Shown: piece after piece, positions 42,129 to 50,706 of the stretch
How the letters are laid out: the number at the start of each line of letters is the position of its first letter
Position numbering within the stretch: position 1 is the first letter of the stretch
From: Terriglobales bacterium
Lineage (GTDB): Bacteria; Acidobacteriota; Terriglobia; Terriglobales; Acidobacteriaceae
Direction of reading: 5' to 3'
NCBI GenBank assembly: GCA_025936825.1
Contig: JAICSO010000007.1
Coordinates: forward strand, 1 to 64,000
Length of the DNA: 64,000 bases
Notes under the pieces: model-generated
The model's input: only the letters and a program-made list of their open reading frames with translations
Told to the model about the DNA's origin: nothing
The model's database searches: none
Translations under genes and position numbers: made by a program

Positions 42129-43082
42129 CTATTGGGGAACCGGAGCTGCCGCCAGATGCTCCATCGTCTTGTGCAGCGAGGCTTCGTCTTCCACGTTGAC
42201 CGTCTTCTTTGTGCGGTCGATCTGGCGCATGAGGCCGCTGAGAATCTTGCCAGGACCAACTTCCACTAGGGTCTGCACGCCTCGACTGATCAGCACCTGC
42301 ACGCACTCGCTCCATTTGACTGCACCGGTAACCTGCCGGATCAGGGCTTCCCGCGAACTGACTGCGTCTTCCACAGGCTTGGCGTAAACGTTCGCAATTA
42401 CGGGAACTGCAGGCGCGGAGAAGTTCAAAGCGTTCAGATCTACGGCCAGCCGATCCTGTGCCGGCTTCATCAGCGAACAATGGAATGGTGCGCTGACGGG
42501 AAGGATTTTGGCGCGTTTGGCCCCGCGCTCGTCGGCAAGTTTCACTACGCGCTCGATTGCAGCAGCATGGCCGGAGATTACGATCTGATCGGGCGAATTG
42601 ATGTTGGCGGGCTCGCAGACTTCGCCCTGCGCCGCGTCGGCACAAAGGCTCACGACCGCGTCAATACTCATACCGATGATGGCCGCCATCGCTCCGGTGC
42701 CTACTGGCACGGCTTCCTGCATGTATTTGCCGCGATTGTGAACGGCGCGAACCGCATCGGCGAAGCTGAGTGTGCCCGCGGCTACGTGGGCCGAATATTC
42801 GCCAAGGCTGTGTCCAGCAACCAAGGCTGGCTTGATTCCTTTTTCATTCAGTACCCGCCATGCTGCCACCGAGACGGTAAGAATGGCAGGCTGAGTGTTC
42901 TCAGTTAGCCGGAGCTGGTCTTCGGGCCCTTCGAAGCAGAGGTGCGAAAGCTTCACGCCGAGGGCGGCATCGGCTTCTTCAAAAGTTTGCTTGGCGATGG
43001 GATGGTGCTCGGCAAGGTTCTTGCCCATGCCGACCGCCTGAGACCCCTGGCCGGGGAACAGAAACGCCAACTGTTCAGCCAT
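42129..43082 (-). CDS. fabD: Malonyl-CoA:ACP transacylase FabD
   Basis: This 317-residue enzyme loads malonyl groups onto acyl carrier protein for fatty-acid synthesis. The family opening AFLFPGQGSQAVGMGK is present, the catalytic Ser is in VAGHSLGEYSA, and the His in SAPFHCSLMKPA. Length is typical. It normally lies next to plsX or fabH. Here an oppositely oriented hydrolase gene separates it from plsX, so it needs its own promoter. Confidence 0.96.
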   Translation of the reverse strand: MAEQLAFLFPGQGSQAVGMGKNLAEHHPIAKQTFEEADAALGVKLSHLCFEGPEDQLRLTENTQPAILTVSVAAWRVLNEKGIKPALVAGHSLGEYSAHVAAGTLSFADAVRAVHNRGKYMQEAVPVGTGAMAAIIGMSIDAVVSLCADAAQGEVCEPANINSPDQIVISGHAAAIERVVKLADERGAKRAKILPVSAPFHCSLMKPAQDRLAVDLNALNFSAPAVPVIANVYAKPVEDAVSSREALIRQVTGAVKWSECVQVLISRGVQTLVEVGPGKILSGLMRQIDRTKKTVNVEDEASLHKTMEHLAAAPVPQ

Positions 43083-43097
43083 GCTAAACGAATCTCC

Positions 43098-43126
43098 TTG
43101 ACTATAGCTCTAGGCTATGGTATAAT
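43098..43126 (+). promoter_or_regulatory. Near-consensus sigma-70 promoter
   Basis: TTGACT and a perfect TATAAT are separated by 17 bases. Transcription would begin near 43133, about 37 bases before the dienelactone hydrolase gene. It is the closest match to consensus among the promoters I noticed here. Confidence 0.85.
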
Positions 43127-43169
43127 ACTAAAGGCACTTCGTTTCAGATTCCCTTAAGGAGCTCCCCCA

Positions 43170-43928
43170 ATGTGTTTCGACCCAGACTCTGCGCCACCAA
43201 TCTATACTCAGCCGCGAACGCCAGCGGCCGGACAGCGTCTTGTGCTCACCTCGTTCGACGGTGCAGCCTTTTCAGCGTTTCTTGCGAAACCTGAGAATCC
43301 ATCGGGAACCGGTGTGCTGGTTCTGCCCGACAACCGCGGACTGTACAACTTTTATGAGCAACTAGCTTTGCGAATCGCGGAGCAAGGGCAGATGGCGCTT
43401 GCCATCGACTACTTCGGCCGCACCGCCGGTACTGCCGACCGCGACGCAAGCTTCCCCTTCATGCAGCACATGATGCAACTCCAACGAGAGAGCCTCGACC
43501 ATGATATCGAAACCGGGGCCAAGTTCCTCCGGACCGACGCTGGCGGAGCCTGCCAACAAACGTTTGCGCTGGGTTTTTGCTTTGGCGGCCGCCAGGCATT
43601 CTTCGCGTCAGATCCCCGGTTCGGCTTCACGGGCACGATCGGATTTTATGGCGCACCTTCGGTTTATCCAAATGGAGCGCTTGGCCCGACCCAACGAGCG
43701 AAGGAATTGCGCGCGCCGATACTCGGTATCTTTGGCGGTGCCGACCATGGCATTCCGCCCTCCGATGTCGAGGCATTTGATCTCGCGTTACGTGCGGCAG
43801 GCGTGCCGCATGAATTTGTGACTTATCCGAACACACCGCACAGCTTCTTCGATATCAAATACAGCGAGTATCAACACGAGTGCGCGGACGCCTGGAAAAA
43901 AGTGTGCGATTTTATCAATTTGCGCTGA
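43170..43928 (+). CDS. Dienelactone hydrolase family protein
   Basis: This 252-residue alpha/beta hydrolase has a Cys nucleophile in GFCFGG. The Asp is in FGGADHGIPP and the His in NTPHSFFD, completing the dienelactone-hydrolase triad. The segment GVLVLPDNRGLYNFYEQLAL fits the family. The substrate is probably a lactone or ester; clc-type catabolic genes are absent. It is transcribed from a strong promoter and lies inverted between fabD and plsX. Its stop is only six bases from the plsX stop. Confidence 0.9.
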   Translation: MCFDPDSAPPIYTQPRTPAAGQRLVLTSFDGAAFSAFLAKPENPSGTGVLVLPDNRGLYNFYEQLALRIAEQGQMALAIDYFGRTAGTADRDASFPFMQHMMQLQRESLDHDIETGAKFLRTDAGGACQQTFALGFCFGGRQAFFASDPRFGFTGTIGFYGAPSVYPNGALGPTQRAKELRAPILGIFGGADHGIPPSDVEAFDLALRAAGVPHEFVTYPNTPHSFFDIKYSEYQHECADAWKKVCDFINLR

Positions 43929-43934
43929 GTTCGG

Positions 43935-44957
43935 TCATTGCGCAACCGATTTGGAGTGCAGCGCTGCGAACTCCCGCTCAATCGACAGCGGGATCTCCCG
44001 CTGCACAAATTCCGCGGCGACGCGAATCGCGTTCTTGATCGCATTGGTATTCGAAGAGCCGTGGGTTATAAAGCACGCGCCTTTTACGCCCAGCAGCGGT
44101 GCGCCTCCGTATTCGGTGTGATCGAGGCGTTTCTTGAAATCGGCGAATGCGCTGCGAGAGAGCAGCGCGCCCACCTGGCTGGTGATGGTCGCAGCCAAGC
44201 TTTCCTTCAGCACCTGGCGCACGAGGTGCGCGACGCCTTCGGAAGTTTTTAGCGCAACATTGCCGACAAAGCCGTCGGAGACGATCACGTCAACGTCTCC
44301 CTTATAGAGATCTCGGCCTTCGACGTTGCCGACAAAATCAATCGGAAGCTGTTTCAGCAGATCGTAGGATTCCCGCGTAAGTTCGTTTCCTTTGCCTTCT
44401 TCTTCCCCGATAGACAGTAGGCCTACGCGCGGCTTCGCGACGCCGAACATGCTGCGGAAGTAGATATCGCCCATCACGGCGAACTGCTCGAGATTGTGCG
44501 GCTTGCAATCGACGTTGGCGCCGACGTCGAGCAGAGCGCAGACGGAACCAATCGCTGTAGGAATGATCGCGACTAGCGCTGGACGATCAACTCCAGGTAG
44601 GCCGCCGAGAACCATTTTCGCTGTTGCCATGGCAGCGCCGGTATTTCCCGCGGTAATGAATGCCGACGCCAGACCCTCGCGAACCAAGCGCAGTCCCACG
44701 CGCATGGACGAGTCGCGCTTGGCACGCACCGCCTGCACAGCCTTGTCGTCCATGGTGATGAACTCGCTGGCGTGGGCGATAGAAATTGGAAGGGAGCCGG
44801 CCGCGGAGTGGCGAGACAGTTCGGCCCGGAGCGTTTCCTCCGGGCCAACTAATGTGACGGAAATACCAAAGCGCCGCGCCGCCTGGATCGCGCCTTCGAT
44901 CTCAGGCCTGGGGGCGCGATCAGAACCCATTGCGTCCAGGGCTACGACGCCAGGCAT
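43935..44957 (-). CDS. plsX: Phosphate acyltransferase PlsX
   Basis: This 340-residue enzyme makes acyl-phosphate from acyl-ACP, the first step of phospholipid synthesis with PlsY. Seen are [20 protein letters not shown], the [19 protein letters not shown] loop, [18 protein letters not shown] and the C-terminal '[20 protein letters not shown]'. It follows rpmF by 12 bases on the same strand, the classic yceD-rpmF-plsX order. Length is standard. Confidence 0.97.
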   Translation of the reverse strand: MPGVVALDAMGSDRAPRPEIEGAIQAARRFGISVTLVGPEETLRAELSRHSAAGSLPISIAHASEFITMDDKAVQAVRAKRDSSMRVGLRLVREGLASAFITAGNTGAAMATAKMVLGGLPGVDRPALVAIIPTAIGSVCALLDVGANVDCKPHNLEQFAVMGDIYFRSMFGVAKPRVGLLSIGEEEGKGNELTRESYDLLKQLPIDFVGNVEGRDLYKGDVDVIVSDGFVGNVALKTSEGVAHLVRQVLKESLAATITSQVGALLSRSAFADFKKRLDHTEYGGAPLLGVKGACFITHGSSNTNAIKNAIRVAAEFVQREIPLSIEREFAALHSKSVAQ

Positions 44958-44969
44958 ATCTTAGGAAAG

Positions 44970-45155
44970 CTACTCGGCTTCCTTGACTTCGAGAACTTCA
45001 CGTCCCTTGTAGTAGCCGCACTTCGGGCAGGCGCGGTGTGGCAGCTTGCGTTCGTGGCAATTGGGGCACTCGGAGAGCGTGACGCCGGTGATGGCGTCGT
45101 GTGCGCGCCGCGTTGCTGTGCGGCGCTTCGAGTGCCGCCGTTTTGGATTGGGCAT
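44970..45155 (-). CDS. rpmF: 50S ribosomal protein L32
   Basis: This 61-residue protein starts MPNPKRRHSKRRTATRRAHD and carries the zinc-binding pattern CPNC...CPKC, so it is the zinc-containing form of L32. The tail KGREVLEVKEAE is acidic. It is the middle gene of yceD-rpmF-plsX. A word-repeat inverted array separates it from yceD. Confidence 0.97.
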   Translation of the reverse strand: MPNPKRRHSKRRTATRRAHDAITGVTLSECPNCHERKLPHRACPKCGYYKGREVLEVKEAE

Positions 45156-45175
45156 GGAATCCTTCCTTAAGCAAG

Positions 45176-45256
45176 CCGTCAGCCCTCAGCCATCAGTCCT
45201 CAGTTAAAACCAACTTGGTTTTGCTGAGGACTGATGGCTGACGGCTGAGGGCTGAT
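45176..45256. repeat. Near-perfect inverted word-repeat array (TCAGCCC/TCAGTCC type)
   Basis: The left arm GCCGTCAGCCCTCAGCCATC plus AGTCCTCAG is complementary over almost its full length to the right arm CTGAGGACTGATGGCTGACG plus GCTGAGGGCTGAT. The words are slightly shuffled. A second, inner palindrome AAAACCAACTTGGTTTT fills the centre. It sits between the yceD stop codon and rpmF, inside an operon. Confidence 0.92.
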
Positions 45257-45808
45257 CTAGTGTTGCAACTTCTCTCTGATATCTTTCAACGCCGACCAGC
45301 GCGGATCTTCCGGCGCCTCGGCGCAATTGCATTGTTCCTGATTCAGATTGCGCCCGCAATGTGGGCACAACCCTTTGCAGTCCTCGCGGCAAATCGCCTT
45401 CAACGGCAACGCCAGCAGGACCTGCTCCCGCAGAACATCCTCGAGGAGCAACCCTTCCCCTTGATAATACCCGACCTCGGCCTCGGCTGCGGTCACCGAG
45501 AGCTCCTCTTTGCCGGCGTCGGAACCCTGCGGCCGGTATAGCAGCTCAAAGTTCTTTGCCACATCACGATGAATCGGTTCCAGGCAACGGGCGCAAGCCA
45601 GTTCAATTCGCGCCGAGAAATCTCCCACGAGCCGTATGTCATTGATAACCTGGTGCTTACCGTGATGTTCCTGGACAAGCTGCGCCCGTCCCTTGCTGTC
45701 CAGATTGCCTTCCTGCCGGAAGTCCGCACCGAAGTCTATAGTTCCGGGCGCAAAATGCTCGTTAAAGTCCACTGGATGGACTTGCAATTCCCTGATTTCG
45801 ATGAGCAT
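45257..45808 (-). CDS. yceD: YceD (DUF177) family protein
   Basis: This 183-residue protein is encoded directly before rpmF, the typical location. YceD influences 23S rRNA accumulation in E. coli and plants. Family marks are the middle 'ARIELACARCLEPIHRDV' and the C-terminal acidic segment. Here the C-terminus adds a Cys-rich CREDCKGLCPHCGRNLNQEQ stretch that probably binds zinc. That part is common in Gram-positive and acidobacterial versions and absent in E. coli. Confidence 0.9.
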   Translation of the reverse strand: MLIEIRELQVHPVDFNEHFAPGTIDFGADFRQEGNLDSKGRAQLVQEHHGKHQVINDIRLVGDFSARIELACARCLEPIHRDVAKNFELLYRPQGSDAGKEELSVTAAEAEVGYYQGEGLLLEDVLREQVLLALPLKAICREDCKGLCPHCGRNLNQEQCNCAEAPEDPRWSALKDIREKLQH

Positions 45809-45949
45809 TTCAGGATCTCCGCGCCCCCACTTTTCGCAGGCCGCGGCAGCACATACTGAGGCGTAAGTACTCCGGGGAGCTACGCTTAGGATAAAAGTTG
45901 GTGAGCCGGGGTGTCAAGGAAGAGGCGGGCCCTGTGGTAGCATGGCGCC

Positions 45950-46351
45950 GTGCCAACGCTGAACAGCATCGCTCCATTCTTCGTAGTCGACGATCTTGAA
46001 GCGAGTCTGGATTTTTATCGTCATAAGCTAGGATTTGACGTCACTCACAGAGGCGGCGGAGACGGCCAGGATGATAAAGACTTTTGGGGAATCGTCCAGC
46101 GCGACGGCGTCATGATCATGTTGAAGGCGATTGCCCCAGAGATCCACCCGCAGCCAAATTCTTCCAGGCATGAGTGGGCCCGCTGGGACGCTTATGTGCA
46201 TACGCCCGATCCGGACTCACTGTATGAGGAATTCATAGCAACAGCGGTTCCCGTGCACCGGCCTCTGGAAGATACTGGGGATGGTCTGCGCGCATTCGAG
46301 ATAAAAGACAACAGCGGTTATGTGCTTTGTTTCGGACGACCGCGCTCATAG
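45950..46351 (+). CDS. VOC-superfamily (glyoxalase/bleomycin-resistance-like) protein
   Basis: This 133-residue protein has a single vicinal-oxygen-chelate fold: FFVVDDLEASLDFYRHKLGF at the start and AFEIKDNSGYVLCFGRP at the end. The metal ligands of true glyoxalases are only partly apparent. The start is GTG. The substrate is unknown. It precedes the membrane glycosyltransferase gene by 11 bases and may be co-transcribed with it. Confidence 0.87.
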   Translation: MPTLNSIAPFFVVDDLEASLDFYRHKLGFDVTHRGGGDGQDDKDFWGIVQRDGVMIMLKAIAPEIHPQPNSSRHEWARWDAYVHTPDPDSLYEEFIATAVPVHRPLEDTGDGLRAFEIKDNSGYVLCFGRPRS

Positions 46352-46362
46352 CAGCCAAGTAA

Positions 46363-48042
46363 TTGTTCGACCAACTCACACCCTTGAAGAAACCCGAGGC
46401 ATATCTCGCTCCGTCCACGGCTGCGACTACTTTCTCCGCTAAGTTGGAGTCTTCTCTTCGTGACCACGCGACCCTCTGGATGTATGGATTGCTCGGCTTA
46501 GGGTTCGTGACTCGGTTGTTCCGCGCCAGCACGACTTACCTTAACCCCGATGAAGCCATGCACTTCATGGCGGCAAACCGGCCGACCTGGGCCCAAGCCG
46601 AGGCAAGCATGGCCAGCCTTTTTCATCCGCCGTTGCTGATCCTCATTTTGCGCATCTGGCGACACCTCGGCACGTCCGAACTCATGCTGCGCACGCCTTC
46701 GATCCTCGCGGGCCTCGCTTTCTGTTGGTTCGGCTTTAAGTGGATGCGAATGCTCCTGCCGCAATCAATTGCTTGGATTGGATATCTGTTTCTGTTGTTT
46801 CTCCCATCATCGATCGATCTTTCGACCGAGATCCGGCAATATGCGTTGCTGCTCGCGTTAGGGACGGGATCAGCGTATTTCCTGGAGCGGGCATTTCGCG
46901 AACATTCACCGAAACTACTTCTGGTGTCCTGCATCTTCCTTCTGTTTGCAATTTTGTCGCACTATTCGTCATTTCTGCTTGCTGCGGCTCTCGGGGGCTA
47001 TGCAATCATCCGGATCCGCGCGGAAAAGCCAAGCTGGACTTTCATTTCTGCATGGGTTGTCACGCAGCTCCTGGCGTTCGCACTCTGCTGCGCTTTCTAC
47101 TTTTTTCATATTTCGCATCTGCGGCAGTACTACCCTAACTTGAACGCGACCCACGGCTGGATGGAGAACGACTATCTCGGGAACTCGTATTTTGACCCGG
47201 CGAAGTCGAATCCACTGGTATTCGCCGCCGCACGAACCGGCGGAGTCTTTCAGTACGCGATGGGACAAGGCGCAGTTGGAGATCTCGCGTTCGTTCTGGC
47301 ACTTGTTGCCGCAGTTGTGATTCTGCGTCGCCCAAATGTGGCCGCGATTCCTCGCGGGCCGCTGATTGCACTGCTAGCGTTGCCCTTCGCGGTAAACTGC
47401 GCCGCGGCATTTGGACGCTTTTATCCTTACGGAGGCACCCGTCACTCCGCTTTTCTGCTTCCGTTTGCGTTTGCGGCAACCTCGATTGGCATTGCTTTTG
47501 TTTGCAGGTTCCGGGCGGTCGCAGGCGCGGCCCTAGCATTGTCTGCCGTGTTCGTTTGCAGTATTTTTCCGACTCGCGCCAAGTCTTACATTCCTCCGGC
47601 AAGCGAAAAGCGAGAGACGATGGCCCAGGCGATGTCCTTTACGCAACAAAAAATCGCGCCGGGCGACATCATCTTCTCGGACCTGCAAACCGGGTTGCTG
47701 CTGCAGTACTATCTGTGCGAAGCCCGTCCGGTGATGCCCGCCCAAGCCCAGAATTTTGTCAGTTTCAATTGCGGTGGACGACAGGTCATTGCAGCTCGAA
47801 TATTTGCATTTACGCCTGGAACTTTTGTCGAGCAGTGGAACAGGTTTGTTCAGTCCTACGGGCTGTCGCCAGAACAACGGGTTTGGGTGACGCAAATGGG
47901 ATGGTCGCGCGTGTTGGCAAGCGATATCAAACTCGCTTCAGGCTCTCCGATAAACTCTGTTTCGTTCGGCAACAAAATCCAGTTCTTCCCGCTAGACGCA
48001 GGGCAGAAAATGGCTGATTCGGCTGCGCTGCCTGCATCATGA
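46363..48042 (+). CDS. Integral-membrane glycosyltransferase (PMT/ArnT-like, GT-C fold)
   Basis: This 559-residue protein has about ten to eleven hydrophobic helices. The early extracytoplasmic loop carries the acidic motif LNPDEAMHF, matching the DE motif of GT-C enzymes that use lipid-linked sugars. A soluble C-terminal domain follows the last helix (~residue 400 on). The start is a TTG without a clear ribosome binding site, so the true start may be later. Its ATGA overlap with panC implies co-transcription. The acceptor (lipid, glycan or protein) is unknown. Confidence 0.82.
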   Translation: MFDQLTPLKKPEAYLAPSTAATTFSAKLESSLRDHATLWMYGLLGLGFVTRLFRASTTYLNPDEAMHFMAANRPTWAQAEASMASLFHPPLLILILRIWRHLGTSELMLRTPSILAGLAFCWFGFKWMRMLLPQSIAWIGYLFLLFLPSSIDLSTEIRQYALLLALGTGSAYFLERAFREHSPKLLLVSCIFLLFAILSHYSSFLLAAALGGYAIIRIRAEKPSWTFISAWVVTQLLAFALCCAFYFFHISHLRQYYPNLNATHGWMENDYLGNSYFDPAKSNPLVFAAARTGGVFQYAMGQGAVGDLAFVLALVAAVVILRRPNVAAIPRGPLIALLALPFAVNCAAAFGRFYPYGGTRHSAFLLPFAFAATSIGIAFVCRFRAVAGAALALSAVFVCSIFPTRAKSYIPPASEKRETMAQAMSFTQQKIAPGDIIFSDLQTGLLLQYYLCEARPVMPAQAQNFVSFNCGGRQVIAARIFAFTPGTFVEQWNRFVQSYGLSPEQRVWVTQMGWSRVLASDIKLASGSPINSVSFGNKIQFFPLDAGQKMADSAALPAS

Positions 48043-48884
48043 AGACTATTAATACAACTCGGGAAATGAGGTCGGCCGCGCGAGACTTGCGAAGCCAGCG
48101 CGCGCGGCTTGGCCTGGTTCCCACGATGGGGGCCCTGCATGAAGGGCATCTGTCTCTTGTACGCGCAGCGAAAGCGAAGTCCGACGTCGTGGCGGTTTCA
48201 ATCTTCGTCAATCCAACCCAGTTTGGACCTAGCGAGGATTTCGCCCGCTATCCGCGCAACCTCGAAAAGGACTGCGAGTTGCTGGAGCGGGAAGGTGTCG
48301 AATTTGTTTTCGCGCCGACGGTGGAGGAGGTGTATCCGAGGGGTGCGGTCACGTGGGTGACGGTTGAGGGATTGAGCGATCGTCTGTGTGGGAAGTCCCG
48401 ACCGGGCCATTTTCGTGGCGTAGCAACGGTTGTCGCGAAGTTGTTCAACATCGTCGAGCCGGATGTCGCGTTCTTCGGACAAAAAGACGCGGCCCAGGTT
48501 GCGGTGATCAAGCGTATGGTTCGCGATCTTAATATGGCCGTACAAATAGAGGTCTGCCCGATCGTTCGTGAACCCGATGGGCTGGCGCTCAGTTCGAGGA
48601 ACGCGTATCTAAGTCCCGATGAACGCAAGATGGCGCTGGTGCTGCACGCGTCGCTGCAGCGCGCGCAGAAGCTGTTTAATGAGGGCGAGCGCAACGCGGC
48701 AAAGCTCGCTGCCGAAGCAAAGAAAGCTTTTGTATGGCAACCCGCAGTGAAGCTTGATTATCTCGACATCGTCGATCCCGACGGCTTGGAACCGTTAGAA
48801 ACTCTAGACCAAAAATCATTGGTGGCCGTCGCCGCGTTCGTGGGAAACACGCGTCTGATCGACAATATCCTTCTGGAACCCTGA
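48039..48884 (+). CDS. panC: Pantothenate synthetase
   Basis: This 281-residue enzyme condenses pantoate and beta-alanine with ATP to give pantothenate, the coenzyme A precursor. The nucleotide-binding motif is VPTMGALHEGHLSLV. The KSRPGHFRGVATVVAKLFN segment and the KMSKS-like region with ALSSRN are present. It overlaps the glycosyltransferase by four bases (ATGA) and is followed two bases later by maf. panB is not nearby. Confidence 0.97.
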   Translation: MKTINTTREMRSAARDLRSQRARLGLVPTMGALHEGHLSLVRAAKAKSDVVAVSIFVNPTQFGPSEDFARYPRNLEKDCELLEREGVEFVFAPTVEEVYPRGAVTWVTVEGLSDRLCGKSRPGHFRGVATVVAKLFNIVEPDVAFFGQKDAAQVAVIKRMVRDLNMAVQIEVCPIVREPDGLALSSRNAYLSPDERKMALVLHASLQRAQKLFNEGERNAAKLAAEAKKAFVWQPAVKLDYLDIVDPDGLEPLETLDQKSLVAVAAFVGNTRLIDNILLEP

Positions 48885-48886
48885 CT

Positions 48887-49492
48887 TTGCCCAATTGCAA
48901 ACCCATTGTGCTGGCATCTGCTTCGCCTCGCAGGCAAGAACTGCTCAAGAATGCTGGGATCGATTTCGTGGTGCGCCCTTCCGACATTCCTGAGGTCCCG
49001 TTTGCGGACGAAACGCCACGAGAGTTCGGTGAGCGGATGGCGCGCGAGAAAGGAAAAGCTGTGTACTCCGTCGTGTTGGGCTCGCCTGACGACCACGGGC
49101 CTAGGACCCACGACCTAATAGTGCTCGCAGCGGATACGGTGGTCGCGGTCGGGAGAGAGATTCTCGGCAAACCTGAGAATGCGCAGGATGCTAAGCGGAT
49201 GCTGAGCCTGCTGAGCAACGAAGTGCATGAGGTCATCACTGCGGTGTGTCTTCTCGGCGAAGGATTTGAGGATGTCCGCTCTGAAAGCACAGCAGTGCAC
49301 TTCAATTCCATGACCGAGACTGAAATTGCCGATTACGTCGCGTCCGGAGAACCGATGGACAAAGCCGGCGCATATGCGATCCAGGGACGGGCGTCACGCT
49401 GGATATCCAAAATCGAAGGCGACTACTGCAACGTGGTGGGATTGCCAGTTGATCTGGTGTGGCGAATGCTCCGCGAACACGACGTCCTCTGA
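48887..49492 (+). CDS. maf: Maf-family nucleotide pyrophosphatase
   Basis: This 201-residue protein hydrolyses non-canonical or modified nucleoside triphosphates and is linked to septum control in some bacteria. It begins with the Maf signature IVLASASPRRQELLKNAGID and has the catalytic Asp region IVLAADTVV and the C-terminal 'DKAGAYAIQGRASRWI'. The start is TTG, two bases after panC. Length is typical. Confidence 0.94.
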   Translation: MPNCKPIVLASASPRRQELLKNAGIDFVVRPSDIPEVPFADETPREFGERMAREKGKAVYSVVLGSPDDHGPRTHDLIVLAADTVVAVGREILGKPENAQDAKRMLSLLSNEVHEVITAVCLLGEGFEDVRSESTAVHFNSMTETEIADYVASGEPMDKAGAYAIQGRASRWISKIEGDYCNVVGLPVDLVWRMLREHDVL

Positions 49493-49630
49493 CTTAAACC
49501 AGAGGTATCCTTTGTCGCGGGTGAGCACAGATAAGGATCGGTCAAGTTCGAGATGTTTGGGCAGAAAGAGGTAAGCAGGGTTTCCATCTATTCGCGTTCA
49601 TCGCGAGGATGAAGCTGCTGCTCCGGACGA

Positions 49631-49813
49631 TTACGACTTCTTCGTCGGGTTATTGGGATCGTTAGGGTCGCCGTCTTTCATCGCGGACTTGAAATTGCGA
49701 ATGCCTTCGCCAAGCCCCTTGCCGAGACCGGCCAACTTGCTGGGGCCAAACACAAGGAGAGCAATACCCAAAATCAGCAACAGATGCAGCGGCGAAAATA
49801 ATCCTTCTCCCAT
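49631..49813 (-). CDS. tatA: Twin-arginine translocase subunit TatA/TatE
   Basis: This 60-residue protein starts at an ATG four bases after GGAGG; an upstream in-frame ATG gives a non-family extension. It shows the TatA layout: a short hydrophobic helix LHLLLILGIALLVFG, the hinge PSKLAGLGKGLGEGIRNFKS, and an acidic tail. TatA forms the pore-like assembly that exports folded proteins. The exported GH51 enzyme with a twin-arginine signal in this window is a plausible client. tatB and tatC are not adjacent. Confidence 0.93.
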   Translation of the reverse strand: MGEGLFSPLHLLLILGIALLVFGPSKLAGLGKGLGEGIRNFKSAMKDGDPNDPNNPTKKS

Positions 49814-49910
49814 GGGGCCTCCGAAGTCGGACAAGAATGTCCGACCCATACTGCAATTCTAGGTTAGCGCCAAACGCGAGTCAAAGATGCTCGATAAGCG
49901 GCATTGCTGC

Positions 49911-50612
49911 TCAGCGGTTCCCCAGAGCAGCATCCGCAAGTTCCGCCAAGCTGGTCACTTCCAGATCCGGATCGCCAATCGCCCGGCGTACCGCGCCCAC
50001 TCCGGGCCGATGCGAGGGACGGTTCACCCAAACGGTTGAAATTCCAAGCGATTTTGCCGGGACCACATCGTGGTAATTGCTTTGTCCTGCGTGAAGCCAC
50101 TCGTGGGTACTGATGCCGAGTCTTTCTTGTGCGAGGCGGAAGATAGTGGGCGATGGCTTATAGGCGTGAGCCTGGAACGCGGTGATCACGTGATTGAAAT
50201 CGGTATCAAGCTGGCGAGCGCTCGTGGCGAAGAGATCGTCGTCGATATTTGAGATGATCGCCAGCTTGAACTTTGAATGAAGCTGGCGAAGTGCGTCGAC
50301 CGTGTCGGGAAAAGGCCGCCATGAACTCACAGAATCAGGTAACAAACCTTGTTCGGAAGAGGTAGCTTCGAATCCAAATCGCTTGCCGATGCCGGCAACC
50401 ACTGCGCTTAAGACTTCCCGGTACGGTTTGTATTCGCCGGCTTCTGCTTCGGCTTCAAGTTCGCCGTAGAGCTGCACTAGATCCGCATCTGGGACCTCGA
50501 TGGAATGCTTCCGCAAAACGGGCCGCAGAGCACCGAGAATGCCAGTTTCCCAGTCGATGAGAGTGCCGTAGCAATCGAAGGAGATGAACTTGAAGCGGGA
50601 GAAGTCCAACAT
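49911..50612 (-). CDS. HAD-superfamily hydrolase, haloacid dehalogenase type II
   Basis: This 233-residue protein has the HAD nucleophile motif FISFDCYGTLIDWETG at the N-terminus, the Ser motif in LAIISNIDDD, and the Lys in AHAYKPSPTIF. It ends with a type II dehalogenase or phosphatase-like core. It removes halide or phosphate from small acids; the substrate is unknown. The ATG directly abuts the T-run of the terminator from the gene upstream, leaving almost no room for a leader. Confidence 0.9.
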   Translation of the reverse strand: MLDFSRFKFISFDCYGTLIDWETGILGALRPVLRKHSIEVPDADLVQLYGELEAEAEAGEYKPYREVLSAVVAGIGKRFGFEATSSEQGLLPDSVSSWRPFPDTVDALRQLHSKFKLAIISNIDDDLFATSARQLDTDFNHVITAFQAHAYKPSPTIFRLAQERLGISTHEWLHAGQSNYHDVVPAKSLGISTVWVNRPSHRPGVGAVRRAIGDPDLEVTSLAELADAALGNR

Positions 50613-50649
50613 AAAAGGCCATCAGCCCACTTGAGTGTAGCTGATGGCC
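50613..50649 (-). terminator. Rho-independent terminator touching the next start codon
   Basis: On the minus strand GGCCATCAGC pairs with GCTGATGGCC, followed by TTTT and then ATG of the HAD gene. It terminates the glycine-zipper lipoprotein transcript. The U-run runs into the downstream start codon. Confidence 0.85.
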
Positions 50650-50706
50650 AAAATTGTCGTTCTCGATCGTCCTTATTCGTCAGCCTTGGACGCCCCGCGA
50701 TGAGTC

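Noticed and set aside
45176-45256. Possible CRISPR array because of short repeated words
   Set aside because: The words are 7-8 bases, contiguous and degenerate, with complementary arms and no unique spacers of constant length; no cas genes are present.
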